A program made the translations under genes and the position numbers. Of a stretch of 64,000 nucleotides of DNA, positions 41,326 to 52,861 are shown piece after piece. This DNA is from Flavobacterium davisii (GTDB taxonomy: Bacteria; Bacteroidota; Bacteroidia; Flavobacteriales; Flavobacteriaceae): the NCBI RefSeq assembly GCF_019565505.1, contig NZ_CP067378.1, positions 2,232,001 to 2,296,000 on the forward strand, given 5' to 3'. How positions within the stretch are numbered: position 1 is the stretch's first letter; each line of letters begins with the position of its first letter. Below the pieces are notes generated by a model. It saw nothing but the letters and a program-made list of their open reading frames with translations, did no database searches and had not been told where the DNA came from.

Positions 41326-42677
41326 TATTTTTTCTTTTCTTCTTTGTTTTTCTTTTCTACTTTATAAAAATTAGGAGGGAAACCGTTTAAAGTTCTCCAA
41401 ATTTCAAACCAAATAGGGACATCATTTAGCAAAGCTAATGTTTTAACTCCCGCTCCTATGCTCAATAAAGTAGGCCATTCTTTATCTTTTGGATCAGGTG
41501 CTATGAGAACCCTATATTTGCCATTATCACTAATAAAATTTTCTTTAGCTACAATAACACCTCCAAAAGTACCATAAGAGGCATTAGGCCATCCGCTAAA
41601 CACAATAGTAGGCCATCCATCAAACCATACGCGAACTTTTTCTCCTTTATTTACTAAAGGAAAATCAATCGGGTCTATGTAGGTTTCTACTGCAATTTCA
41701 AAATTGGCAGGCATTATACTGACAATAGAGGTTCCTTCTTTTATTGTTTCTCCCACACCTGATTGTAAAGCTCTATTTACATAACCATCTTGTGGTGCTG
41801 TAATGTAATATAGTCCGTTTCGAATGGTATAATTTGCATATTGATTTTTTAATTTATTTACCTGTGCTTCTGTATCATACTTCGAACTCAAGGCGGTTTG
41901 TCTGTCACTACTTGCTTTAGCTGTTTTTTCAGCATATTCTGCTTGAATACGATTGAGTTCCATTTGAGCATTTAATACATCATTTTTAGCAGCAATGTAT
42001 TTATTTTCTTGCGTTATTATTTTGGCTTCTACATCTTGAAGTTTTATTCTTTTTTCTTCTACATCTGTTAAAGGTTTTAATCCTTCTTTATTTAAGTTTA
42101 CTGAACGGTTAAACTGGGTACGAGCGATTTTTAGTTGGGTTTTTACAGCTTCTAGGTCTATACTGTCACTTTTAACTTTTAAGTACGATTGTTTTAGTTT
42201 ATTTTGGGCTTGTTTGTATTTTAATTTTTTTTCTGCTTCTATGGCATTCATCTGTCCATCTAGAGCCTTTACTTTTTGGCTATAAGATACCGCGGCATTT
42301 TCTTTAGCTTTAACCTGATTGCCCGTATTTTGAACTAAATTAGGATCAAAATAATCTTCTTTAATTTCTGAAATATAGACAATTGTATCGCCTTTTTTAA
42401 CAAAATCGCCTTCTTGTACGAACCATTTTTCTATACGTCCTGCAATAGTTGTTTGAATTTCTTGTGGCCGTTGATTGGGCTTAAGGGTTGTTACGTAGCC
42501 TCCTCCTTTTATATTTTGTGTCCAAGGAAGAAAAAGGAATAGGATTAATAAAAATCCGGTTCCTATAAAAATTCGTTTTATGATTTTGTATTGTTCGTTT
42601 TGAGCAAATACTTTGGTTGATTTATATTTGTTTAAATCAACTGATTTTTCTATTCTATTGTGTGTTATATTAAGCAT
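41325..42677 (-). CDS. HlyD-family periplasmic adaptor
   Basis: The 450-aa product has one membrane segment near the N-terminus (IFIGTGFLLILFLFLPWTQN), a lipoyl-like half (IQTTIAGRIEKWFVQEGDFVKKGDTIVYIS), a long coiled-coil hairpin (residues about 130-280) and a second half with YYITAPQDGYVNRALQSGVG and IMPANFEIAVETYIDP. It connects the ABC protein to TolC. It starts 3 bases after the ABC gene and overlaps the tolC start. The frame is intact. Confidence 0.9.
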   Translation of the reverse strand: MLNITHNRIEKSVDLNKYKSTKVFAQNEQYKIIKRIFIGTGFLLILFLFLPWTQNIKGGGYVTTLKPNQRPQEIQTTIAGRIEKWFVQEGDFVKKGDTIVYISEIKEDYFDPNLVQNTGNQVKAKENAAVSYSQKVKALDGQMNAIEAEKKLKYKQAQNKLKQSYLKVKSDSIDLEAVKTQLKIARTQFNRSVNLNKEGLKPLTDVEEKRIKLQDVEAKIITQENKYIAAKNDVLNAQMELNRIQAEYAEKTAKASSDRQTALSSKYDTEAQVNKLKNQYANYTIRNGLYYITAPQDGYVNRALQSGVGETIKEGTSIVSIMPANFEIAVETYIDPIDFPLVNKGEKVRVWFDGWPTIVFSGWPNASYGTFGGVIVAKENFISDNGKYRVLIAPDPKDKEWPTLLSIGAGVKTLALLNDVPIWFEIWRTLNGFPPNFYKVEKKNKEEKKK

Positions 42678-42680
42678 AAT

Positions 42681-44333
42681 TTAGACTAAATGACCGTTAT
42701 CTATAGTAAATGTTTTATTGCATTTTTGTTCCCAATATAGGTCTTTACTGATTACAATTAGTGTCCAATCATGTTCATTACTAGTTAGATAATCAATTAT
42801 TTCTTTAGCGGATTTATCATCTGTTTTGTCTACGGGTTCTTCAAGAAATAAAATTTTAGGTTGTTGGATAATACAGCGTGCTAAAACAATTTTTTGAGTC
42901 ACTGATGAATTAATCTGCTTACCTTCTGGAAAAAGTTGTGTGTCTAATCCGTTGGGAAGATTTTTAATTACTTCTGTTAATTTTACTCTTTCTAAAACAT
43001 TTGCTATTTGTTCCATAGTAATTGTAGGATTATTACCCGTAATGTTTTCAAGAATAGTTCCTTCAAATGGCGTTTCATTAAGGGTGATGACCCCTATGAT
43101 AGCTCTAAACTCTTCTAATGAATATTTCTTGTAATTGACGTTATTAAGATAAATGGTTCCTGAAGTAGGTTCTATTAACCGTGCTAGTAAACGGATAAGG
43201 GTTGACTTTCCTGCTCCATTATCTCCTTTAATTAAGATTCTATCTTTTGATTCTATTTTTATATTTATATGAGATAAAGCAGAAGTGTCGGATCCTTTAT
43301 AGGTTAAAGCTAAATCTTTTGTTTCGATGCTTATAGGACTTTTTCTTTCCAATTTATACAGTCCTTTTTCTATTACGAGTGTTTCAACTTCTTTATCTAC
43401 AACTGTTCCTAGTTTTTCTAATGAAGTAAGTACATCATAAAATAATTCTAAACCTGAGAATAATTTTTCAACGGCAGTTACAATACTTAAAATAACAATT
43501 TCAGCTGCTACGAACTGTCCTATATTCATTTGTTGATTTAGGACTAAAAGACCTCCAATTATTAATAAACCAGCTGTTAATAAAATTTTAAATGCTACTA
43601 ATTGGATAAATTGTTTACGGAGTATTTTAAAATGACTTTCCCTTTGTTCTAGATATTCATTTACCAATTTATCATTTTTTTCTAAAGAGAATAAAAATAA
43701 ATTTTGATTTTTAAAACTAATATGATTACGAGCTATTTCTTGTAACCAATGCGCTACTTTATATTTGTATTTAGATTCTTTTAAACTGGTTGCTAATCCC
43801 GCTTTGAAATTCATTTGATAAATTAAATACAACAAAACGGTTAATAGGATTCCGAAAAAAATAAAAAAAGAATGATATAAGGATAACAAAACAATGCCAA
43901 ATAAAATTTGTAATAATGCCGTTGAAATATCTAATAATAATTTTGAAACGCCTTTTTGAATACTTAAGGTATCAAAGAAACGATTGGCTAATTCAGGAGG
44001 ATATTCATCACGAAATTCGCTTGTTTTTATTCTTGGAAATCGGTAAGCAAATTCAAAAGAAGCACGAACAAATATTTTTTGTTGTAAATTTTCGGTTATT
44101 CGAAATTGCATTATTTTCATAGTACCTCCTAAAGCAACTCCTACTATAACTATAAAAACTAAAACAATCCAAGAAGTACTTACTTGTCCTGCTTGTATAA
44201 AGTTAATAATAGATTGTATACCTAAGGGCAATGAAAGACTTATTATTCCTGCAAAAATAGCGTATAAAAAAATTTGAGAAATATCCCTTTTATCTAAAGA
44301 AATAAGTTTTTTAAATCGTTCAAATGGCGTCAT
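42681..44333 (-). CDS. ABC exporter with degenerate nucleotide-binding domain
   Basis: The 550-aa product has an N-terminal membrane domain (about residues 20-320, with IFLYAIFAGIISLSLPLGIQ and WIVLVFIVIVGVALGGTMK) and a C-terminal ATPase domain. Walker A is GDNGAGKST. Motifs then depart from the norm: the signature is SSVTQKIVLARC in place of LSGGQ, Walker B reads PKILFLEEPVDK with Glu in place of Asp, and the H-loop region (WTLIVISKDLYWEQK) has no His. This degenerate form occurs in a Bacteroidota group of HlyD/TolC-linked exporters. It overlaps tetR by 4 bases. Confidence 0.88.
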   Translation of the reverse strand: MTPFERFKKLISLDKRDISQIFLYAIFAGIISLSLPLGIQSIINFIQAGQVSTSWIVLVFIVIVGVALGGTMKIMQFRITENLQQKIFVRASFEFAYRFPRIKTSEFRDEYPPELANRFFDTLSIQKGVSKLLLDISTALLQILFGIVLLSLYHSFFIFFGILLTVLLYLIYQMNFKAGLATSLKESKYKYKVAHWLQEIARNHISFKNQNLFLFSLEKNDKLVNEYLEQRESHFKILRKQFIQLVAFKILLTAGLLIIGGLLVLNQQMNIGQFVAAEIVILSIVTAVEKLFSGLELFYDVLTSLEKLGTVVDKEVETLVIEKGLYKLERKSPISIETKDLALTYKGSDTSALSHINIKIESKDRILIKGDNGAGKSTLIRLLARLIEPTSGTIYLNNVNYKKYSLEEFRAIIGVITLNETPFEGTILENITGNNPTITMEQIANVLERVKLTEVIKNLPNGLDTQLFPEGKQINSSVTQKIVLARCIIQQPKILFLEEPVDKTDDKSAKEIIDYLTSNEHDWTLIVISKDLYWEQKCNKTFTIDNGHLV

Positions 44334-45001
44334 AATATAGTTTTTTTTGCTAAATCAATAAAAAAATCAGAGACTTCGTCTTTTTCATTAAAGTTAGTAA
44401 TAGTTTTAAAATGTTGCTTTATAAATTGTTGATGTAATGCTCCTTCTACTATAGTAGAAGATAAACTTTTTGCGTATTTATAAGATGGATTTATTTCATT
44501 AATAATAGCAACAATCCTATTGATTACTCTCTTATACACTAAAAAATAACCTGATCTATTTTCTTCATCCACTTCTTTTGTTAAAAAGGTTTTAGTAAAC
44601 TCAGAAACTATAATTCTATTTAAGATAGCTTCATTTATGTGCGGTGTATTAGTGTCATCCTTTGTATCTTGAGAAACTATTTGAATTGCTTTTTCTAACT
44701 TTTCTATTGCATCTACAATATTGGCTGTACTAAAAACAATATGATATTCCATCCAACTCCAATACCAAGAAGATAAATATAACATTAACTTATGTTTGTT
44801 TTCGAAATAACGATAAATAGAGCTCTCATTAGATTGAATACGTTCACCCAGCTTTTTAAATGTAAATAGTTCAAAACCTATCTCATCAATAAGAAGAATA
44901 CTATGTTTGATAATTTTTCTTCCTAATTCTGAAGTCTCAGGATCCTTAACGTATAATTTGTTGTTAACCGCTATTTTTAAATTAGAAAAAATATCTTTCA
45001 T
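44330..45001 (-). CDS. TetR/AcrR family regulator
   Basis: The 223-aa product has an N-terminal helix-turn-helix (about residues 25-70: GRKIIKHSILLIDEIGFELF, TFKKLGERIQSNESSIYRYF). A larger helical ligand domain with WYWSWMEYHIVFS follows. It is the first gene of tetR-abc-hlyD-tolC, with a 4-base overlap to the ABC gene, so it probably controls its own operon. The ligand is unknown. Confidence 0.88.
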   Translation of the reverse strand: MKDIFSNLKIAVNNKLYVKDPETSELGRKIIKHSILLIDEIGFELFTFKKLGERIQSNESSIYRYFENKHKLMLYLSSWYWSWMEYHIVFSTANIVDAIEKLEKAIQIVSQDTKDDTNTPHINEAILNRIIVSEFTKTFLTKEVDEENRSGYFLVYKRVINRIVAIINEINPSYKYAKSLSSTIVEGALHQQFIKQHFKTITNFNEKDEVSDFFIDLAKKTIL

Positions 45002-45165
45002 ATTTCATGTTTATAACAAATATAGAAATAAAATTAATAGCATTACTATTAAAAATAAAAGTTTAACTTTTATTTTGGTGTTTTCTTGTAGCAATACAAT
45101 GAATCTTGTTAATACCTTTTTATAAAATTAAATACCTTTTTTGTAATTTTGAGTAAAAAGCCCCA

Positions 45166-47398
45166 ATGTTTAAATACAACTACTTGATAATTTGTATTTT
45201 TTTATTTCCTATCTATTTATATAGTCAGGAAACGGCTGATTTTTATATCAAAAAAGTGTTACTTTATAAAGAGATAAACCAAGCATCTAATTACAAATTA
45301 ACAAGTTATAACAACCTAATCATTACAGCTAATCCTAAAAGTTCTTATGGTTATATAGATACTCTTTATAAATTTAAAAGAGGGAATAAAATCATTAAAG
45401 AAATTGATTCATCAGATTACCGATTCAAAAAAATAATTTCCAAGCAACATTTGTATCAAGCCGAAAAAATTTCAGTAATCACAAAAAAAGATCACAACAT
45501 AAAGGAAGAAATAATTGCGACGCGCATGGCTGGTTTTAAAGAACCAATAGCTGAATATTTTACACTACAATTACAGCCCTTTAATTTACATCATTCCAAA
45601 TTAGAAATTGCCGAAAAAGAGTATATAAATCCTATTTCAGAAAAGGGTTTAAAAAAATATGTTTATACTATCACTCGTTATACCTCCGAACAAAATCGCA
45701 AACTGATTGAAATAACATTTAGTCCAAAAAAACAAAACGATTTAAACTTAATACAGGGTAAACTTTATATAGATTCTGAAAATTTTAATATTGCTAAAGC
45801 GGACTATTATACATTAGGAAAAATTGAATGTCATTCTATTCATCATTATACCTACAACAAAATAGCAAAGAATTGGTTTCCTTTGCATACTCAATTAATT
45901 TTAAAAAAGGAAACAGTAAGCATCCTGTAAAAATTCTGGGTGAGTATATTACTTTTGAAAACTCAGAAAAAAATACAATCCCACAAGAAAAAAATACGCG
46001 ACCGATTTTATCGAAATAATCGTTACGACTCAATATTCAGAATTAACTTTAGGGGATTTTCTAATTGATAAAAAATATTTTCCTATAGCATTATCAGATA
46101 ACGCCAGCAAACGAAAAGAAGCTATTTGGTTTGAATCATTTAAAGACTCTATTGATAAACGAAGTTTGCCTACCTATCTTTCTTTAGATAGCTTAATAGA
46201 AACTCGAAAATATGAGCATAAACTCAAAATTGGGCGTAAAATTATTAAAGGATACTATCCTATAGGTTTCTTTGATCTGGATTTACGATATCTTTTTAAA
46301 TATAATAATCACGAAGGAATACGTTTAGGAGCAGGAGGCATTACCAACGATCATTTTTCTAAATTTCTTAAAACAGAGGCTTATTTTGGCTACGGAACTA
46401 AAGATTATGATTTTAAGAAAGGGGCTTCAGTAGCTTTCTTACTAGGTCGTACTTCTGAATCATGGATTGGTTTGGGTTACCAAGATGATGTAGCAGAAAT
46501 AGCTAATGAGTATCTTGAAATAGACAAAAAAATATTTAAAATTTACGATTCACGTCCTTTTAACCTAACTACCTTTTACAATCATCGTACTTTTAGAGCT
46601 TTTATAGAAAATAAAATAATTCCTAAAACAGAATCTATTCTTCAAATAACAAAAAGTAATATTATCCCTTTATTTAAGTATCATTACGAGCTAGATGGTA
46701 AGGCTTATAAAGAATTTTATTTGGATGCGTTTACCTTTTCCTTGCAATGGAATCCTTTTAGTCAATACATGCAAACTCCTAGTGGTAGAATTGAGTATAA
46801 AAAGGAATATCCTACGTTTACCTTTCAATTTTCCAAAACACTCCCTAATTCAATGAATGAATTATTTCGATATACGCGATATGATTTTCGATTTGAATAT
46901 CAAAAGAGAGTGTTCAATAATCATAAAATTGATTTTCAATTAGAAATGGGTTATATAAACGGTAGAGTTCCTATCACGCATTTATATAATCATTCTCCTA
47001 ACAATTTGCAAAAAGAAAAAATAATAGAGCGAATTAATTTTGCCGGTAGCGATAGTTTTGAAACAATGTTTTTTAACGAATTTTTTTCAAATAAACAGTT
47101 TTATAGTCATATTCAATATGAGTTTCCAAAATGGGAAATCAGCAGGCAAATAAAACCTGTTTTTAATACTGTTTTAAGATATGGAATAGGAAATCTTAAT
47201 TCAAAGAATAATCATAAAGAAATTGTATTCAAAACACTCGAAAAAGGGTATTGGGAATCAGGTATAGAAATAACCCAAATCTATAATGGTTTAGGAATAT
47301 CCAGCTTTTACAGATTTGGGCCTAATCAGTTACCTACTTTTAAAGATAATTTAGCTATAAAACTAAGTTTGCTAATTGATTTAGGGTTTGATAATTAA
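45166..47398 (+). CDS. DUF5686 family outer-membrane protein, two frameshifts
   Basis: The product is about 744 aa after joining three frames. It begins with a signal peptide (IICIFLFPIYLYSQE). Family segments include GNKIIKEIDSSDYRFKK, ARMAGFKEP-type (TRMAGFKEPIAEYF), and a C-terminal beta-barrel-like half (RIEYKKEYPTFTFQFSKTLP, GYGTKDYDFKKGASVAFLLG). Breaks are near 45908 (A6 should be A7, restoring LKKGNSKHPVKILGEY) and near 45995 (A7 should be A8, restoring KKYATDFIEII). The role is unknown; a surface or TonB-related function is often assumed. The 3' end overlaps the antiporter gene by 18 bases, tail to tail. Confidence 0.82.
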
Positions 47399-49651
47399 TA
47401 CCGATGGTAAATTGCTTAACCATAAATTGTTAGATGCAACTAATTTTTTCCAACTTTCAAGACTGATTAACATCAAATCTTGTTTCACTAAAAAGGCTTT
47501 TTGAACTTGATCCTCTTTAACTATTGAAATATTATCTGGAAATTCTCTGTCTAATGACTCAATTGCGTTTTTTATTAAATAATTATTTTCTAGTTGATAT
47601 TTTACATCTACTACATTTACCTTAGAGTTATTATTATAAACAAACTTTTGGATATAGTCTACCAAAAAAGCATCTTCTGAACAAAAGAAAGGAACAAAAA
47701 TTTTATCTAAAGATTGTAATTCATTATCAGCTAATATTCCCAGAGGTGTTTTATTCTTAGAAATTATTTGTTCTGTCCTTTCATCAAATATAGAATTAGC
47801 AAACAAACCTTCTTTACCGGTTAACTTGTCTAATAAACGATCTGGATTGATTAATCGAGTGGTAAAGCCTATTACTTTTCCTAAAAGAGAACCTTCAAAA
47901 ATCGATTTTCCTAGACCAACTAGCAATAAATCATAATCTCCTTTTCCTGCTACTTCAGCAATATCCGTTTCTATATCCACAGTTGCCTTAAAAATAGTAG
48001 ATATTTCTTGGCTTAAATTTTTAGATTCTTCTAAAATAGGAACAAACGATTCTTTTTCATATTCTTCCGTATTATATCCGTGCATTTCATCACTTACAGA
48101 AAGGTGCATAGCAGTAATAACAGAACTTTCCTTTTGTTTTTTAGTTAAAGCATTTGCTACTTTTAATAATGATTTTCCTTTTTCATGATTTCCAAAAGAA
48201 ATTAATATTTTGAATTTATATCCTCCTTCTATTATTTCCGGAAGAATTTTATCTTTTGTTCTAAAAATAAAATTAATTAAATCTAAAGCAGGTCCTGTCA
48301 TGAAGGTGGTTACTAAAGCCATAATAACCATCATCGTAAAAATTTCGGAAGTAAGTACTCCTAAATCATATCCTATATTTAGTACGACTAATTCCATTAG
48401 ACCGCGCGTATTCATAAGAGCACCTATTACCAAACTATCTTTCCATGTTTGTCCGACAAATTTAGAAGTTAGGGCACCTCCAATAAATTTACCGGTTACA
48501 GCAACCAAAATAATAAAACCCGTTATTTTCCATAAATAGGGTTCATTAATAAGACCTATTTGTGTTCTTAATCCTGTAAATACAAAAAATAAAGGAAGTA
48601 ATAATATTAAAGATACATCTTCAACCTTATCAATAAAAATATGCCTAAACTTAGCAATATCTGGCATAATAGCACCTGTCATAAAAGCGCCAAATAAAGC
48701 ATGAATTCCTATTATTTCAGTACAATATGAAGAGATAATTAAGGTTAAAAAGAAAATGGCTACTACAGGTTTACTCAAACTTTCGCTTTTTGAATATAAA
48801 TCTCCCACTCGCTTTAAAAATGGTTTAACTAGAAATAACATAATCAAAACATAAACAGCAGCTAATGCAATTATGTACAATGAACTAGCAAAAGTACCCG
48901 CTTTTACGATAGCAATAACCGCAGCTAATAAACACCAAGCTGTTATATCATCAGCTGCTGCACAAGTAATTACAATTGTACCTAATTTTGTCTTATGCAA
49001 GCCTCTTTCTTGTACTATACGTGCCAAAACAGGAAATGCCGTAATACTCATAGCAATACCTAAAAACAAAGCAAAAGACAAAAACTCTACTCCTTGTGGT
49101 GCAAATTTGTGATAAACGAAATAGGCTAATACCATTCCTAATGCAAAAGGAATAATGATACTGGCATGACTTATTACTACAGCATCATTAGCTTTGTTTT
49201 TTAAAACCTTCAAGTCTAATTCCATCCCTATCACAAACATAAAAAGGATTAAACCTATTTGACTTAAAAATTGTAGGTTTCCTAAAGATTCCGCAGGAAA
49301 AATTAGGGCTGTAAATTCTGGAAAATACATTCCTACGACAGAAGGACCTAAAAATATCCCTGCAATAATTTCACCTATTACAGATGGTTGGCCTATTTTT
49401 CTAAAAATCCAACCAAAAAAACGAGCTACGATAACTATTGTTATAATTTGTGCCAATAAAATAGCTAAAGGATGTTTTACATTATGAATAAGTGATTCTA
49501 AAAATTGCCCCCATAGTGTATGACCCGAATTAGGAGCTATAACTTTCCGTCCTATTTCCAAATTTTTCCCTTGTTGTACAATCCAATACATCAAAGCAGT
49601 AAACACTCCCGTAACGGTAAAATAAAAAATAGCGTTTTTAAGTTTTTTCAT
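47381..49651 (-). CDS. Cation:proton antiporter (CPA2/Kef type)
   Basis: The intact 756-aa product has about 12 membrane segments in its first 470 residues, including a conserved IGQPSVIGEIIAGIFLGPSVVG, GLILFMFVIGMELDLKVLKN and AAADDITAWCLLA with the exchanger Asp pair. It continues with MNTRGLMELVVLNIGYDLGV. The C-terminal 280 residues look like a universal-stress-type regulatory domain. It probably exchanges Na+ or K+ for protons. It is convergent with the DUF5686 gene. Confidence 0.9.
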   Translation of the reverse strand: MKKLKNAIFYFTVTGVFTALMYWIVQQGKNLEIGRKVIAPNSGHTLWGQFLESLIHNVKHPLAILLAQIITIVIVARFFGWIFRKIGQPSVIGEIIAGIFLGPSVVGMYFPEFTALIFPAESLGNLQFLSQIGLILFMFVIGMELDLKVLKNKANDAVVISHASIIIPFALGMVLAYFVYHKFAPQGVEFLSFALFLGIAMSITAFPVLARIVQERGLHKTKLGTIVITCAAADDITAWCLLAAVIAIVKAGTFASSLYIIALAAVYVLIMLFLVKPFLKRVGDLYSKSESLSKPVVAIFFLTLIISSYCTEIIGIHALFGAFMTGAIMPDIAKFRHIFIDKVEDVSLILLLPLFFVFTGLRTQIGLINEPYLWKITGFIILVAVTGKFIGGALTSKFVGQTWKDSLVIGALMNTRGLMELVVLNIGYDLGVLTSEIFTMMVIMALVTTFMTGPALDLINFIFRTKDKILPEIIEGGYKFKILISFGNHEKGKSLLKVANALTKKQKESSVITAMHLSVSDEMHGYNTEEYEKESFVPILEESKNLSQEISTIFKATVDIETDIAEVAGKGDYDLLLVGLGKSIFEGSLLGKVIGFTTRLINPDRLLDKLTGKEGLFANSIFDERTEQIISKNKTPLGILADNELQSLDKIFVPFFCSEDAFLVDYIQKFVYNNNSKVNVVDVKYQLENNYLIKNAIESLDREFPDNISIVKEDQVQKAFLVKQDLMLISLESWKKLVASNNLWLSNLPSVLIIKP

Positions 49652-49823
49652 TTTTTATAAATACATAATCCTTACAAATATGCTAAAATATGTATTCAAA
49701 TAAAATAATAATTATAATATTTAATTAAAAAATAATGCTACAAAATTTGATCCATAAAAGTTAGACAAATTGACTAAAAAAATAGAATTGGTTTTTCTAA
49801 ATTTGTAATCGCTTTTATAGAAT

Positions 49824-52239
49824 ATGAAAAAATTATTAAGCCTCGGTTTTTGGGAATTAATTGCCCGACTTATTTTACGTAACAAAATGATCGTTCTTTC
49901 GATTGTTATTGCATTAACAATAGGATTAGCTTTTCAGTGGAAATACATACGCTTTACTCAAACAGAAGCTAATTTAATACCACAAAATGATAAGATAAAT
50001 ATTGATTATACACATTTTTTAAAGACGTTTGGAGAAGAAGGTAATCTTATAGTTATTGCTACAAAAGATACTAAACTATTTACTCCCAAGATCTTTAAAG
50101 CTTGGAGTAATATGATCAATAACATTCAAAAACATTCAGAGGTAGATTTAATTATTTCTCCAGACAATCTAAAAACACTTATAAAAGATGATGCAAAGCA
50201 TACTTTTAAATTAAAAAATCTTATTGATCCCAGTCAAACCAATAAGCAGAGTTATTTAACAAATATTAAAAAACAATTATTCGATAGCCTTCCTTTCTAT
50301 GAGGGTTTGTTATACAACAAAAAATCAGGAGCTATTCGTTCTGCTATTTATATAGATAAGAAAATTGTTAACACCAAAAAACGAAAAGACTACGTTCTTC
50401 AAAAGCTCATCCCTGAACTAGAAAAATTCGAAAAAACAACAGGCATTACACTTCATAAATCAGGTATGCCTTACATACGTACACTAAACGCTAAAACCAT
50501 TATTGATGAAATTGGTCTTTTTATAGGAGCTGCCTTATTAGTTACAGGACTTATCTTCTTTTTCTTTTTTCGTTCTTTTCGCGCTACTGCCATTTCACTT
50601 TTAATAGTGATAATTGGCGTTATGTGGTCCTTTGGATTATTAGGTTTACTAAACTACGAAATAACCGTTTTAACAGCTCTAGTTCCCACACTTGTAATTG
50701 TTATTGGTATACCCAATTGTATTTTTTTAATAAATAAATACCATCAAGAATATTACAAACACAAAAACAAAACAAAAGCATTACAACGCGTCATAACAAA
50801 AACAGGTACTGCAACCTTGATGACAAATTTAACAACCGCCTTTGGTTTTGCCACCTTTATTGCGACAAACAATTCATTATTGGTAGAATTTGGCGTTATT
50901 ACTTCTATTAATATATTGGCTATTTACATACTATGTATACTTATTATACCCGTATTTTTTAGCTATATTCCTGCTCCCATTTCAAGACATTTAGGACACC
51001 GGAAAGAGAGTACTTAACCTCCTTCTTTAAATGGATTATTAATACCGTAAAACATAATAAAGTAGGAGTATACACCGTTTCGCTTTGCTTGTTAATCATT
51101 GGGATGATTGGAATTCATAAAATCAAAATATCAGGCTCCATAATAGAAGACATGCCTAAAAAAACTGCTTTTTTTGATGATATTCGCTTCTTTGAAAAAG
51201 AATTTGATGGGGTGATGCCTTTAGAAATTATGATAGATACTAAGCGTAAAAAAGGCATTATGAAACTTTCCATGCTTAAACGTATGGAAGAACTTGAAGA
51301 AACAATTCTTGAAATTCCTGAATTATCAAAACCTCTTTCTATTGTTAATTTAATAAAATATTCGAAACAAGCTTACTATAACGGAAATCCTAATTTTTAC
51401 GAATTACCAACAACTCAAGAGCAAGCCTTTATCCTTTCTTATGCAAAAATGCAACTAAAAATGCGAAAGAAAATATAATGAAAAGTTATGTAGATTCAAC
51501 AGGACAATACGCCCGTATAACTACTTTCATAAAAGATGAAAATGGAGAAAAAATGCAAGCAATTGAAACCCAATTACGTGCCAAAATTGATAAATTATTT
51601 CCATCTCCTCGTTATGAAGTTATCATTACAGGCAAACCATCTGTATTTCAAAAAGGAACTCAATATTTATTAGACAACCTACTTTCTTCTTTATTAATGG
51701 CATTTGCCCTGACAGCTGCATTAGTAGCCCTAATGTTTCGTTCATTTAAAATGGTATTAGTATCTATTATTCCTAATTTACTACCATTACTAATGACCGC
51801 AGGATTAATGGGGTTTTTAGGGATTCCATTAAAGCCCTCTACCATTTTAGTTTTTGGAATTGCCTTCGGAATGTCAGTTGACGATACACTACGTTTTTTA
51901 GCACAGTACCGTTTAGAACTTTCTCGTAACGATTGGAAAATTAAAAAATCAGTATTTGCTACATTTGACGATGCAGGAATTAGTATGTTTTATACTTCTA
52001 TAGTACTTTTCTTTGGATTTTCCGTATTCATGCTGTCTAGCTTTGGAGGAACTGTAGCTCTTGGAGGACTCGTAGCTTTGACTTTAAGTTTTGGTATGCT
52101 ATCTAATTTAGTTTTACTCCCTTCATTAGTCCTTTCATTAAACAAAACATTAGCTAACAAACAAGAATTGCCAAAACCTATCATCGACATATTAGAAATT
52201 AGTGATGAGGAAGTAGATGCCGCAGAAAAAAATAGTTAA
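49824..52239 (+). CDS. MMPL-like RND transporter, two frameshifts
   Basis: The corrected product is about 805 aa. Two halves each have an extracytoplasmic loop and a membrane block: GAALLVTGLIFFFFFRSFRA, LTALVPTLVIVIGIPNCIFL and TGTATLMTNLTTAFGFATF in the first half, and ALTAALVALMFRSFKMVLVS, FGIAFGMSVDDTLRFLAQY and GISMFYTSIVLFFGFSVFML in the second. It has the look of the Bacteroidota patched/MMPL-type exporters of lipids or hopanoids; substrate unknown. Breaks are near 50993 (one base lost in AGG) and near 51469 (A5 should be A6, restoring QLKNAKENIMKSYVDS). There is no adaptor gene next to it. Confidence 0.87.
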
Positions 52240-52517
52240 TCATTCTAAAACAGTATTAATTGCAACCTTAAAAATGAATAATTGTAATAAACAACGGAAA
52301 ATAAATGGTCTATTCTAAACACAATACATAACGACCTAAAAATTATAAAAGAATTAGATTATGATCAATATGGTTTTGTTTAAAAGGATTAAACCCGATT
52401 ACACGTTAGAAATTTATTACAGATAAAAAAGAGGACTTTGATTAAAAAAATAAACATGTTATTCGAGCCATGTGACTTGCTTCGTCTATTCGAGTAAAGC
52501 TTTTGGGTCTTTTTATG

Positions 52518-52550
52518 GTCGAAATGATAAGATTGCAAGCTTTTAGGACA
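52518..52550 (+). repeat. Short dispersed repeat copy (GAAATGATAAGATT type)
   Basis: The sequence GTCGAAATGATAAGATTGCA, then AGCTTTTAGGACA, matches the inverse of 63861-63896 and, less well, 59144-59178. The 620 bases between the MMPL gene and asnS (52240-52861) contain only this repeat, a similar AT-rich stretch before it (52458-52500) and the asnS promoter; no gene is seen. Confidence 0.5.
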
Positions 52551-52785
52551 TGCGTTAAGTGACTACTTTTAAAATATTCATATCTACGAGAAAAAATTGC
52601 GGTGTTTTTTACTCTATTTGTTTCATCATAAAATCTATCACATAATCTGAGTCAAAACGACGTTGATTTACAGAAAACCAACCCAAAAAAATAATAAAAA
52701 ACAGACAAAACACATTTAGGCGTTTTTTTACTAAATATAATGTATTCCATATAACAGCAAACTTTCGCTTTTAACTCAAATCCAC

Positions 52786-52793
52786 TATATTTG
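52786..52793 (+). promoter_or_regulatory. Probable -7 element of the asnS promoter
   Basis: TATATTTG matches TAnnTTTG and is followed by CAC, which often lies near the start in Flavobacteria. It lies about 70 bases before the asnS start. A clear -33 TTG at the right distance is not seen. Confidence 0.45.
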
Positions 52794-52861
52794 CACATTA
52801 TAGTTAAAAGCGTTATTAGAATTTTTTAATAAATTCTAAAACTTAATATCAGATATTTAAA

